Shown here piece after piece: positions 8,255 through 16,108 of a stretch of 44,127 nt of DNA. The stretch is taken from positions 1 through 44,127 of the forward strand of contig NZ_FXYY01000026.1 of the NCBI RefSeq assembly GCF_900169165.1, given 5' to 3'. This stretch comes from Brevibacterium linens ATCC 9172. GTDB taxonomy: Bacteria; Actinomycetota; Actinomycetes; Actinomycetales; Brevibacteriaceae. Position 1 is the first letter of the stretch. Each line of letters begins with the position of its first letter. The position numbers were made by a program, and so were the translations under genes. The notes beneath the pieces were generated by a model. The model was not told the origin of the DNA. It saw nothing but the letters and a program-made list of their open reading frames with translations, and ran no database searches.

Positions 8255-8404
8255 GGGGCTCGCGTCCTTCATGAGTGGGGATATACGATCGCGCCAGCAC
8301 GCGTCATGAGACCAGCGTTTCCAGACCATAGCACAGGGGCCTGACCACAATGCCGCGCTCACACGAAGTAGCTTTCCCGCCGGCGAGCCCTCGACCTGCT
8401 CGAT

Positions 8405-9243
8405 GTGACCCTCTGGCTCTCGAACGCGATGCTCGCACAGCAAAGCATCGGCGACCTGGGCGGGCTCATGCAATTCTCCGGCGTGGTGTTCATGCTTCCG
8501 GCGACGATCATGCTTTACACATTCGCAACGACATGTAGCATTTGGACCGTCGGGATCGGACACCTCATCGTTGTTGGCATACCAATGCTGACAGAACTCG
8601 GCAGATTCCTCGTTAACGGACTTGTTGCAGCCCCGACTCTGCTGGACCCGGTGGTTCTCGTCGCGCTGGCCGGCCGCTTCGCTGTGCGTGGCGCGACGCA
8701 GCGAAGAAGAGGGCTGGCAGAAGAGGTGAACGAGCGCCTCGCGACCGCGCAGGTCGTCGAATGGCAGCGCATCACCGCGGAGATGTATGTTGCGTTCGCC
8801 CATTCGCTCTCGACCATGGTAGCTCTGGAAGTCGGGGTCAGCAGCGGTCGGGAGAAGCATCCTGAGCGCTCGGCTCAGGCACTAGTCAAACTCGGGGACG
8901 TCGGAAGGGCCGCACCCACGGAGATGCAGCGCATCCTGCAGGTCCTGCGCGAAGACGATCCGGTGCTCGACGACGAGTTGCATCGATCGGGCCACAACGT
9001 CCGCGACCTTGAGGAACTCGTTGATGTCTACCACATCGCAGGTCTTCCTGTACGCCTTTCCTGGAAAGGACGGAGCGTCTCCGACGGCCCTGTCCTGATT
9101 ACCACCGTCTACCGGATGGTGGATGAAGCGCTGACCGATTCACTGCGTTGCGCCAATGGAGCCACACGGGTCGAGGCCGACATCGAAGTCACCCGGGACG
9201 AGCCGGCCATCCGCGTCACCGATAATGGCTTCAGCTCCCACTC
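8405..9243 (+). pseudogene. Decayed NarL/DesK-type sensor histidine kinase
   Basis: The frame carries several hydrophobic segments (MQFSGVVFMLPATIMLYTF, HLIVVGIPMLTELG, LLDPVVLVALAG) and then a HisKA_3-like dimerisation helix, VVEWQRITAEMYVAFAHSL. In working kinases this reads RxxARELHDxxAH, so the phosphoacceptor His is Tyr here and the next Asp is Val. Later parts match the family (LQVLREDD, IAGLPVRLSWKG, TTVYRMVDEALTD), but the ATP-binding N/G boxes fail: IRVTDNG is followed by unrelated sequence from about 9243, which is an IS21 remnant on the other strand. The N-terminus is also cut, with a stop just upstream of the recognisable part. No response regulator gene is nearby. It is non-functional as a kinase. 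Confidence 0.7.
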
Positions 9244-9396
9244 GACTCCGGCCCCGCTGTTATGCGCGGCAGCTAACCGGTCGGCCCATCCTGTGGCCGT
9301 GTCGAATGCGAAAGGGTACCCGGGATGGCAGGGTTTGATCCCCAATCCGACCCCCAGATGGGTCTTATCCACCCCAGGCGGGCCCAGCAGGGGCAT
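9244..9396 (-). pseudogene. IS21-family IstB ATPase fragment
   Basis: The complement from 9396 reads MPLLGPPGVDKTHLGVGLGI, then YPFAFDTATGWADRLAAAH, which is the Walker A region and following strand of an IstB-type AAA+ transposition helper. The P-loop GPPGVGKT has become GPPGVDKT. Only about 50 codons remain. The fragment is fused on one side to the broken kinase and on the other to an IS3 remnant. Confidence 0.75.
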
Positions 9397-9629
9397 GGGA
9401 TAACGCGATGTCGGAGTCGTTTTGGTCGTCGTTGAAAACGGAGTTCTTCGAGCGGCGAGTCTGGCAGACCCGGGGTGAGGAGATGCGGTAAGTCGTTCGT
9501 TGGATCGTGGTGGTCTATAACCGGCGGCGGTTGCACTCGGCGTTGGGGATGGTCCCGCCGGTGGAGTTTGAGGAGAAGTTCTGGGCTGAGCAGAGTGCCG
9601 GTCAGGTTCAGAAAGAAGCGTCTACGTAG
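9393..9629 (+). pseudogene. IS3-family OrfB C-terminal fragment with internal stop
   Basis: Frame from 9393 reads WDNAMSESFWSSLKTEFFER, RVWQTRGEEMR, a TAA stop at 9489-9491, then VVRWIVVVYNRRRLHSALG and VPPVEFEEKFW to a TAG at 9627. This is the last part of an IS3-type rve transposase, including the final catalytic Glu (SES), interrupted by one nonsense mutation. It is a different IS from the fragments at 4552 and 44041. Confidence 0.8.
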
Positions 9630-10048
9630 GCTGCGTGACGTGGTTCACGTGTCCACGACTTGCGGGGAGGCTCACTGCTCTCTGGCGTTGAGGATCGCAG
9701 AAAATCAAGACCAGTGTCAGATAAGTCAGTACCGACACTATCCGATAAGTGACTCCGAACAGTGTCTGAAAAATCCCGATACAACACACCGCGTACATGT
9801 ACTGCGACCGTATGTCCCTGAAGCGGTGAAATTCAGTGTCCACGATGTAGCGAGGTCATACACCACTTCGTTACACCGGTGCTGCCGAATGTCGCTTCCG
9901 AATAGTCAGATCCGGATTATGAGTGTTGGGATTCAATGATGCGGCGCGATGGGCGTTTGTGGCACTGCGTATTAGTTTCCGTCCTAGGTCATTGCGATTA
10001 GTCTTGAGAGCGGCACCTGCCATAGTGAACAGACAACCGAGGAGAATC
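9630..10048. other. Gene-free stretch with IS-end-like repeats
   Basis: No convincing coding sequence is visible. Positions 9713-9774 carry three diverged direct copies of a GTGTCNGATAAGT-like motif: GTGTCAGATAAGT at 9714, ACTATCCGATAAGT at 9737 and GTGTCTGAAAAAT at 9762. Multiple short repeats of this sort occur at the ends of IS21-type elements, and an IstB remnant lies 320 bases away. The last 100 bases, ending in CCGAGGAGAATC, lead into the small gene at 10049. Confidence 0.45.
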
Positions 10049-10204
10049 ATGACCAAGTGGGAATACGTGACCGTACCGCTCATCGTCCATGCGACGAAGC
10101 AGATCCTCGACCAGTGGGGCGAAGACGGCTACGAACTCGTCCAGGTCGTCCCCGGCCCGGACAACAACGGTCTCGTCGCCTACCTCAAGCGCCCGAAGGA
10201 ATGA
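10049..10204 (+). CDS. Small conserved actinobacterial protein (DUF4177-like)
   Basis: This is a 51-residue protein (MTKWEYVTVPLIVHATKQIL ... ELVQVVPGPDNNGLVAYLKRP). A strong ribosome site GAGGAG sits 4 bases before the ATG. The WEY start and the G-x-DGYELVQVV motif followed by an AYLKRP strand are typical of the DUF4177-like proteins found next to RidA genes in actinobacteria (the position of Rv3678A in M. tuberculosis). It is probably co-transcribed with the RidA-like gene 44 bases downstream. Function unknown. It also marks the end of the mobile-element graveyard and the start of the conserved backbone. Confidence 0.8.
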   Translation: MTKWEYVTVPLIVHATKQILDQWGEDGYELVQVVPGPDNNGLVAYLKRPKE

Positions 10205-10248
10205 TCTGAACCAGCCAGGCTTCTGAAACCCACGTCGAAAGAGGAACC

Positions 10249-10722
10249 ATGTCCCAAACCCTTGACCGCATCGCCGAACTCGGACTCGAATTGCCCGAGA
10301 TCGCCACCCCCGCCGGTGCCTACGTTCCCGCACTGCGCACCGGAAACTACGTCTTTACCTCCGGCCAGCTGCCCGTCGTCGACGGCAAACTGCCCGCCAC
10401 CGGACACGTGGGCACGGACGTCGACCTCGACACCGGCTACCAGCTGGCACGCACAGCCGGGCTCAACGCCCTGGCCGCCATCGCCGGGGTCATCGGCGAC
10501 CTCGATGAGATCGTGCGCGTCGTCAAGGTCACCGGTTTCGTCAACTCCGCCGATGACTTCACCCAACAGCCGGCCGTCATCAACGGCGTGTCCGAACTCT
10601 ACGGTGAGATCTTCGGAGACCGCGGCCAGCACGCGCGCAGCGCCGTCGGCGTCAACACGCTGCCGCTGGGCACGCCCGTCGAGGTCGAAGTCATCGTCGA
10701 GGTCTCAGGCGATGCCGCTTAG
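10249..10722 (+). CDS. RidA/YjgF family protein
   Basis: This 157-residue protein is of the Rid superfamily, whose well-studied members hydrolyse reactive enamine/imine intermediates such as 2-aminoacrylate. Visible features are the N-terminal GAYVPALRTGNYVFTSGQLP strand region, the central AGLNALAAI helix and the C-terminal stretch VNTLPLGTPVEVEVIVEV. This is the longer (about 155-residue) actinobacterial type also found beside crp in mycobacteria. The usual catalytic Arg of classical RidA (in xxRxxV near the middle) is not clearly placed here, so its exact activity is uncertain. GAGGAA lies 6 bases before the ATG. Its end overlaps the start of the next gene by 11 bases. Confidence 0.85.
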   Translation: MSQTLDRIAELGLELPEIATPAGAYVPALRTGNYVFTSGQLPVVDGKLPATGHVGTDVDLDTGYQLARTAGLNALAAIAGVIGDLDEIVRVVKVTGFVNSADDFTQQPAVINGVSELYGEIFGDRGQHARSAVGVNTLPLGTPVEVEVIVEVSGDAA

Positions 10723-11686
10723 CGGACGCACCCTTCCCGTCTCGTCGGAACTGCGGTGGCTGCTCGACCACTGGCAGTCCGACGGACGGTGGCCCGTCCC
10801 CGAGCCGCCCCGCCCCACCTCGGCGATCGTCCTCATCCGGGACACCCCGGAGGGCCTGGAACTCTTCATCACCCGGCAGCTCGACGCTCGCGGCGTCGAA
10901 GACCGCAACCGGTGGGCGTTTCCCACCAGCAGCCTGCGCCCGGGAGATGTGCGGAAGCTGCCTTTGGCCGGATGGAATTCGGCCCGGTGCGCGCGTGCGC
11001 TGAGCATCGAGAACAAATCCCGCGCCCTTCACCACTTCTCTGCGGCCGCCCGCATCACCTTCGCCGCCACCGGAATCCTGCTCGCCGAGGATGTCGACCG
11101 GGAGATCGTGGCCTCACCGCAGACGGACTGGCACACCACCCGGTCGAGGCTGTTCTCGAACGAAGTGTCATGGTCGCAGGTCCTACGCGACCGTGACCTG
11201 CGGCTGCGTCCCGATCTGTGCAAACCGTGGCTGCGCTGGATCAACACTCCCACCCAGCTGCACCGGTTCGACACCACCTACTTCATCGCCACCGTGCCCT
11301 TCGGCCAGGAAGTCGACTTCCTGTCCCCGAACGAGACCTCCGCCGGCTGGAAACGCCCCGGACAGATCCTCGCCGAGGTGGGCGGAGACCCCAACCGCAT
11401 CAGCGCGGCCGCCCGCATCATCGTCGAAAGCCTCACCGGGGTCCCGTCCGTGGGAGCGGCCATGGCACAGATCCGCAACGTCCACCCGCTGCGGCCGGAG
11501 ATCATCGCCGACGACGGCGACTGGAAAGTCGTCATCCACACCGGCAAGGACCCTCACAGCAAAGGCAGCCTGCGCGACCGTGCGGTGGCCGTCGGCGAGA
11601 CCGACACCGACCAGAACCCCGGCTTCCTGACCTTCAGCGGCGATGACGACGACGAAACGGCAGACGAGGAGAGCGAGGACTCATGA
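10712..11686 (+). CDS. Nudix-fold protein with degenerate Nudix box
   Basis: This is a 324-residue protein; ATG 10712 overlaps the RidA gene. The N-terminal strand PTSAIVLIRDTPEGLELFITR is Nudix-like, and related actinobacterial proteins continue with a GG-containing strand and an REtfEEaGvLLA box. Here the equivalent positions read WAFPTSSLRPGD and AARITFAATGILLA (about 111-124), so the catalytic glutamates and glycines are absent and Mg-dependent pyrophosphohydrolysis is unlikely. The middle section (LRPDLCKPWLRWINTP, YFIATVPFGQE) matches the family's second half. The tail is acidic (GDDDDETADEESEDS). It overlaps the following metallo-hydrolase by 4 bases (ATGA), so the two are translationally coupled. 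Confidence 0.75.
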   Translation: MPLSGRTLPVSSELRWLLDHWQSDGRWPVPEPPRPTSAIVLIRDTPEGLELFITRQLDARGVEDRNRWAFPTSSLRPGDVRKLPLAGWNSARCARALSIENKSRALHHFSAAARITFAATGILLAEDVDREIVASPQTDWHTTRSRLFSNEVSWSQVLRDRDLRLRPDLCKPWLRWINTPTQLHRFDTTYFIATVPFGQEVDFLSPNETSAGWKRPGQILAEVGGDPNRISAAARIIVESLTGVPSVGAAMAQIRNVHPLRPEIIADDGDWKVVIHTGKDPHSKGSLRDRAVAVGETDTDQNPGFLTFSGDDDDETADEESEDS

Positions 11687-12447
11687 GAATCCGTGCGAAC
11701 AATCCCAGCCCGATGACCTTGACCGGAACGAACACCTACGTGCTCACCAGTCAGGACGACACCTCCGCGGTCGTCATCGATCCCGGACCGGAGATGGCTG
11801 ACCACCGTGAGAATTTCCTCGCCGAGGTGGCCGACCGTGATCTGGCGGCGATCGTTCTCACCCACCAGCACGCCGACCATTCCGAGATGCTCGGAAGCAT
11901 CGACCAGTGGGCCCCCGAGGTTCCCGTCTACGCTGTACTCGAGCGTTTCGCCCGGCACACGGATCCCGTGGTCGACGGCGACGAGATCGCCTTCGGCAGC
12001 ACCCCTGCCGATGTCCTGCGCGTCGTCGCCACCCCCGGCCACACGAGCGACAGCATCAGCCTCATCCGCTCCGGTGCCCTCTACAGCGGCGATACGATCC
12101 TGGGGGAGGGGACGACGATCGTCACCCACCCGGAAGGTTCGCTGCGTGACTACCTCAACTCCCTCGAGCGGTTGAGAGAACTGCTCGACGCCGGTGAGTT
12201 CGCGATCATCGAGCCGGCCCACGGCGAGCGCATCGACGCTCCCGCCGAGGTGATCGACTACTACCGCTCCCACCGACTCGAACGCATCGAGCAGGTCAAA
12301 GCGGCACTCGAGCAGGGAGCGAGCACCGCCTCGGAGGTCTGTGACATCGTCTACCACGACGTCGATGACAGCGTGCGGCCGGCGGCCGAACAGATCGTCA
12401 AGGCCCAGCTGGCCTACCTCGACGCTCTGCCCGCCGCCGACGCCTGA
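11683..12447 (+). CDS. MBL-fold metallo-hydrolase
   Basis: This 254-residue metallo-beta-lactamase-fold protein resembles LACTB2/Rv3677c. Metal ligands are visible: the TH(61)QH(63)AD(65)H(66) motif, the later TPGHTSDS histidine, SGDTI aspartate and EPAHGE histidine. A C-terminal winged-helix-like extension (SHRLERIEQVKAALEQ, ASEVCDIVYHDV) is typical of the LACTB2-like branch, some of which are endoribonucleases. The substrate here is not known. It is the last gene of the run 10049-12447; a strong hairpin at 12680 lies between it and the convergent crp. Confidence 0.85.
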   Translation: MRIRANNPSPMTLTGTNTYVLTSQDDTSAVVIDPGPEMADHRENFLAEVADRDLAAIVLTHQHADHSEMLGSIDQWAPEVPVYAVLERFARHTDPVVDGDEIAFGSTPADVLRVVATPGHTSDSISLIRSGALYSGDTILGEGTTIVTHPEGSLRDYLNSLERLRELLDAGEFAIIEPAHGERIDAPAEVIDYYRSHRLERIEQVKAALEQGASTASEVCDIVYHDVDDSVRPAAEQIVKAQLAYLDALPAADA

Positions 12448-12560
12448 GGCACGCCGCTGACGTCGCAGCTGCAAGCGCCTTGAGTGCCCTGCCGCGGTGC
12501 ATGGCGCGCGACGTCTTCGGTCTAACTGGATGACACACCACTCACGACTCAGGTTCTGAT

Positions 12561-12590
12561 CCAGTCATCGAGTTTGAACTCGATGACTGG
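12561..12590. repeat. Near-perfect 30-base palindrome in the MBL-crp gap
   Basis: CCAGTCATCGAGTT (12561-12574) and AACTCGATGACTGG (12577-12590) are exactly complementary around a TG centre. No T tract follows. It could be a factor-independent transcript end for the metallo-hydrolase operon, a protein-binding site or a remnant of a mobile palindrome. The 301-base gap between 12447 and 12749 otherwise shows only the hairpin at 12680. Confidence 0.6.
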
Positions 12591-12679
12591 TCCAAAACTG
12601 GAGTACGAAGCTTCCCGGACCTGACGCGACAGCCACTGCGACGGCGAGCGCCGGTCACGACGCACACTTGCCCGTGCCA

Positions 12680-12718
12680 GCACGAACGCCCCAGCCGAAG
12701 CGGCTGGGGCGTTCGTGC
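12680..12718. terminator. Strong hairpin between convergent genes (probable terminator)
   Basis: An 18-bp perfect stem: GCACGAACGCCCCAGCCG (12680-12697) against its complement at 12701-12718, with an AAG triloop. It lies 30 bases beyond the crp stop codon and downstream of the metallo-hydrolase gene. There is no U tract, as is common in high-GC actinobacteria. Confidence 0.75.
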
Positions 12719-12748
12719 GATGTGGCGGTTAGGACGCCGCGAGGAGGA

Positions 12749-13426
12749 TCAGCGGGCGCGGTTGCGCATCCTGTCCATGTCGAGGATGACGACGGAGCGG
12801 GCCTCGAGACGGATGAAGCCGCGGGCGGCGAAGTCAGCCAGCGCCTTGTTCACGGTCTCACGGGAGGCGCCGACGAGCTGAGCGAGCTCTTCCTGGGTGA
12901 GGTCGTGAGCGACGAGCACACCGTCGGGAGCCGGCTTCGAGAAGCGGGCTGCCAGGTCGAGCAGGGCCTTGGCGACACGGCCGGGCACATCGGAGAAGAC
13001 GAGGTCGCCGACGGTCTCGTTCGTGCGTCGCAGACGCTGGGCGAGAGCCTTGAGCAGGTTCATCGCGGCCTGCGGGCGCTCGTTGAGCCAGGTGGTGAGG
13101 TCCTCGTGCCTGAGGCTGAGCAGCTCCGACTGGGAGACCGCGGTGACAGAGGTCGAACGTGGGCCGGGATCGAAGAGGCTGAGCTCGCCGATGATCTCGC
13201 CCGGGCCGACCACGGACAGCAGGTTCTCACGGCCATCGGAGGACTCGCGGCCGATCTTGAGCTTGCCCGAGGAGACGAGGTAGAGCTCGTCACCGGCATC
13301 GCCCTCATGGAAGAGCACGGTTCCCCGACGGAGACTCCGCGGGTTCATGAACTTCATCAATGCACTGGTGGCTTCATCGTCCAGACCTGCGAAGAGCGTC
13401 GCGCCCCGCACCACTTCAATATCCAC
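12749..13426 (-). CDS. crp: Crp/Fnr-family cAMP-type transcriptional regulator
   Basis: This is a 225-residue regulator, the usual size for actinobacterial Crp/GlxR. I choose GTG 13426 because AAGGAGG lies 5 bases upstream; a longer frame exists but begins inside the leader. Residues about 5-120 form the cyclic-nucleotide-binding beta-roll, with PGEIIGELSLFDPGPRSTSV as the phosphate-binding cassette (Gly-Glu-Leu-Ser ... Arg-Ser/Thr). The long C-helix precedes a winged helix with recognition segment QEELAQLVGASRETVNKAL. In relatives it is a global regulator of carbon metabolism including acetate genes. It is transcribed away from nth, as in mycobacteria. Confidence 0.95.
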   Translation of the reverse strand: MDIEVVRGATLFAGLDDEATSALMKFMNPRSLRRGTVLFHEGDAGDELYLVSSGKLKIGRESSDGRENLLSVVGPGEIIGELSLFDPGPRSTSVTAVSQSELLSLRHEDLTTWLNERPQAAMNLLKALAQRLRRTNETVGDLVFSDVPGRVAKALLDLAARFSKPAPDGVLVAHDLTQEELAQLVGASRETVNKALADFAARGFIRLEARSVVILDMDRMRNRAR

Positions 13427-13671
13427 TGGTTCCTCCTTGTCGTGATAATCACACATAAATCTACCTGGTCATCTGCATCGATACCAGCAAAGACGTGGGA
13501 GTGTGGCCCATCAGTCTGAAAACCTCTGTCGCATCGCCCGACGCGACTCCCGACCACACCGTTCCCGCAGATGCTCGCGTCCCGGCGCGCGGATCCCGGC
13601 GCACCGGTCTGAGCCGAGGGTGTGACCGGCATGACTGCGGAATGACGGGGCACGGATTAGGATGGTGAGCC

Positions 13672-14448
13672 GTGTTGACTGTGGCAGAGAAGAGCGCGCG
13701 GAAGTTCGCGAAGGAGACCCCGCTGGGGCGGACCCGCCGGGCCCGGAAGATCCATCGCATCCTCGCCGAGGTGTATCCGAACGCGAAATGCGAACTCGAC
13801 TTCGAGACTCCGTTCCAGCTGCTCATCGCCACCGTCCTGTCCGCTCAGACCACAGATATCCGCGTCAACTCGGTCACCCCGAGCCTCTTCGCCGCCTTCC
13901 CCGACGCTCACGCCCTGGCCGTGGCCAATCTCATCGAGGTCGAGGAGCACATCCGCTCCACCGGGTTCTACCGGGCGAAGGCCCGCAACATCGTCAAGCT
14001 CGCAAACGAACTCGTCGACGAGTACGACGGTGTGGTGCCGAACAAGTTGGACAAGCTCGTCAAGCTCGCCGGAGTCGGACGCAAGACCGCGAACGTCGTC
14101 CTCGGCAACGCCTTCGACACTCCGGGACTGACCGTCGACACCCACATGGGCCGGTTGGCCCGACGCTTCGGGTGGACGGAGGAGACCGATGCCGTCAAGG
14201 CCGAACATGAGATCGCGGCCCTGTTCCCGAAGAAGGATCTCACCATGCTCTCGCATCGGGTGATTTTCCACGGCCGCCGCATCTGCCATTCCCGCAAGCC
14301 TGCTTGCGGAGCCTGCCCCCTGACCGCGCTGTGCCCCTCGTTCGGCATCGGGGAGCTCGACCCGGAGAAGGCACGCGCCATGCTTCGGTTCGAAATGGCG
14401 CCCTTGGCCACTCCCACCGAGGAGGCTGTCGCCGAGGACGGACAGTGA
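13672..14448 (+). CDS. nth: Endonuclease III (DNA glycosylase/AP lyase)
   Basis: This 258-residue base-excision-repair enzyme removes oxidised pyrimidines and cleaves at abasic sites. The helix-hairpin-helix LAGVGRKTANVVL holds the catalytic Lys138, and VDTHMGRLARR holds the catalytic Asp156. The [4Fe-4S] ligands Cys205, 212, 215 and 221 follow the C-x6-C-x2-C-x5-C pattern. The start is GTG 13672 with GGTGAG just upstream. Downstream, the Nudix gene overlaps by 4 bases (GTGA), so the two are coupled. A TGTGACCGGCATGACT at 13621-13636 partly resembles a Crp site, but only the left half is good. Confidence 0.95.
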   Translation: MLTVAEKSARKFAKETPLGRTRRARKIHRILAEVYPNAKCELDFETPFQLLIATVLSAQTTDIRVNSVTPSLFAAFPDAHALAVANLIEVEEHIRSTGFYRAKARNIVKLANELVDEYDGVVPNKLDKLVKLAGVGRKTANVVLGNAFDTPGLTVDTHMGRLARRFGWTEETDAVKAEHEIAALFPKKDLTMLSHRVIFHGRRICHSRKPACGACPLTALCPSFGIGELDPEKARAMLRFEMAPLATPTEEAVAEDGQ

Positions 14449-15176
14449 GCGCCCGAATCCCCAACCTCCCACCCGGATCGGCGACGATCGCCGATGGAGT
14501 CCTGCGCGGGCAGCTCGAAGCTCTCGCCGCCTCGCACGGGTCCCCGCTGTGGCTGCGCCGGCAGAAGGATTCGGCAAAGGATGCCGCTCGTGACGCCGCC
14601 GTGCTCATGCTCTTCGGACGTGGGGGAGAAGCGCGCACCGAGGCGGGGCGCTCAGAAGCATCACGCTTGGCCGAAATCGGTGTCGCCGATGTCGACATCG
14701 TGCTCCTCCAGCGGGCTGCGACCCTGCGTCACCATCCCGGTCAGGTCGCCTTCCCCGGAGGCGGCCGTGATCCCGAAGACCATTCCATGGCGGCCGCGGC
14801 GCTGCGTGAAGCGGAGGAGGAAGCGGGAATCTCCCCGGACACCGTCGAAGTGCTCGGAGAGATGGACTCGCTCTACATCCCGGTTTCGAAGTTCGAGGTG
14901 ACGCCGGTGGTCGGCTACTGGCGTCAGCCGGGCCGCGTGCAGGTGATGGATCAGCGGGAGTCCTACTCCGTCTATCGGGTGGCCATCGCCGACCTCGTCG
15001 CCCCCGCCAATCGCGGCACCTTTGCGCGCCCCGATCTGAAGTTCTCGACCCCGGCCTTCGACGTCGGAGTCCTCAAGGTCTGGGGCTTCACCGCCGGCAT
15101 CCTCGACTTCGCCCTCGACCACCTCGGCTGGGCCCGCGAATGGGACGAGAACGCTCCTATCGCGATCGACTTCTGA
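14445..15176 (+). CDS. Nudix hydrolase, CoA-pyrophosphatase type
   Basis: This is a 243-residue protein starting at GTG 14445 within the nth stop (GTGA). The UPF0035/NudL signature is clear: VLLQRAATLRHHPGQVAFPG followed by GG and the Nudix box AALREAEEEAGI (about 120-131) with intact catalytic glutamates. Relatives split CoA or acyl-CoA into phosphopantetheine and 3',5'-ADP. An N-terminal extension of about 75 residues precedes the domain. The position after nth matches Rv3672c/Rv3674c in M. tuberculosis. In contrast to the Nudix-like protein at 10712, this one looks catalytically competent. Confidence 0.9.
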   Translation: MSARIPNLPPGSATIADGVLRGQLEALAASHGSPLWLRRQKDSAKDAARDAAVLMLFGRGGEARTEAGRSEASRLAEIGVADVDIVLLQRAATLRHHPGQVAFPGGGRDPEDHSMAAAALREAEEEAGISPDTVEVLGEMDSLYIPVSKFEVTPVVGYWRQPGRVQVMDQRESYSVYRVAIADLVAPANRGTFARPDLKFSTPAFDVGVLKVWGFTAGILDFALDHLGWAREWDENAPIAIDF

Positions 15177-15204
15177 ACTCGATCACCGAGGCGTCCGCAG
15201 CTAT

Positions 15205-16050
15205 TCAGCGACGTCCGGCCTTCGCGTTGAACAGCACGGCGGCCCATACCGCTGTCACGGCGAGAATGAGCAGACACCAGCCGACGGCGAGATAGAGTGA
15301 GGCGCCCATATCGGTGCCGATGAGCAATGCTCGCAGGGCGTCGATGATCGGAGTGATCGGCTGATTGTCGGCGAACACCTCCAACCACCTCGGCATGGTC
15401 TCGACGGGCACGAATGCGCTGGAGACGTAGGGGAGGAAGAGGAGGATGAAACCGTACCCGTTTGCGGATTCGGGAGATTTTGCGGCGAGGCCGATGGCGG
15501 CGAAGAGATACGTGATCGCCAGAATGTAGAGAGCGACGAGTCCGATGGTCGCCAGCCACTCTCCGACTCCTGCGGAGGGTCGGAACCCGATGGCGACGGC
15601 GACGAGGAGGACGACGGAGGTCGCGAACAGATTCCTTGCAAGGCTCGCCACAACGTGGCCGGTGATGACAGCAGATGCTCGCACGGGCATCGTCCGCAGC
15701 CGGTCGACGAACCCGGAGGTCATATCCGAGGCCACCGAGAGCGAAGTCGAGGCGGCACCGAAGCCGGCGCAGGTGAGGATGATTCCGGGGACGACGTAGT
15801 CGACGTATCCGCCATCGGGATCGAGGGCGCCGCCGAAGACGAAGGTGAACATGAGCATGAGCATGACCGGCAGAGCGACGGCCATGAGCAGTGATTCGAC
15901 GTCTCGAACAGCGTGACGCAGGCTTCTGCCGGTGAAGGTCGCCTCGGCGGAGAATCCGCGAGGGCGTGTCCGGGTCGTCCGGCGGGGGAGGTCGGCTGCG
16001 TTCGGTGCTGCTGCTGTCGCGGACGTGGTGGTCGGGTGACTGTGTGACAT
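15205..16050 (-). CDS. ABC transporter permease (DrrB/ABC-2 type)
   Basis: This is a 281-residue membrane protein with about six hydrophobic segments, such as SLLMAVALPVMLMLMFTFVF, VVPGIILTCAGFGA, LVALYILAITYLFAAIGLA and LYLAVGWCLLILAVTAVWAA. The motif SPESANGYGFILLFLPYVSS and the NQPITPIIDALRALL stretch are typical of DrrB-like drug/lipid exporters. ATG 16050 is preceded by GAGAGGA 7 bases upstream. It lies 58 bases behind the ATPase gene on the same strand and should form the exporter with it. The substrate is unknown; daunorubicin-type resistance is the namesake, not evidence. Confidence 0.9.
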   Translation of the reverse strand: MSHSHPTTTSATAAAPNAADLPRRTTRTRPRGFSAEATFTGRSLRHAVRDVESLLMAVALPVMLMLMFTFVFGGALDPDGGYVDYVVPGIILTCAGFGAASTSLSVASDMTSGFVDRLRTMPVRASAVITGHVVASLARNLFATSVVLLVAVAIGFRPSAGVGEWLATIGLVALYILAITYLFAAIGLAAKSPESANGYGFILLFLPYVSSAFVPVETMPRWLEVFADNQPITPIIDALRALLIGTDMGASLYLAVGWCLLILAVTAVWAAVLFNAKAGRR

Positions 16051-16108
16051 TGCGGTGTCCTCTCTGGACGGTGATGATGCACGGCGGCGCGGGCAGAGGT
16101 GCGGGTGG

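Noticed and set aside
8405..9403. Working sensor kinase read through to 9403
   Set aside because: The last 50 codons are antisense to an IstB fragment, the phosphoacceptor His is replaced and the ATP-binding boxes are absent.
13427..13460. GTGATTATCAC-type symmetrical sequence just upstream of crp as a Crp operator
   Set aside because: The half-sites are 3 bases apart, not 6, so it does not fit the Crp consensus; it also overlaps the ribosome-site region.
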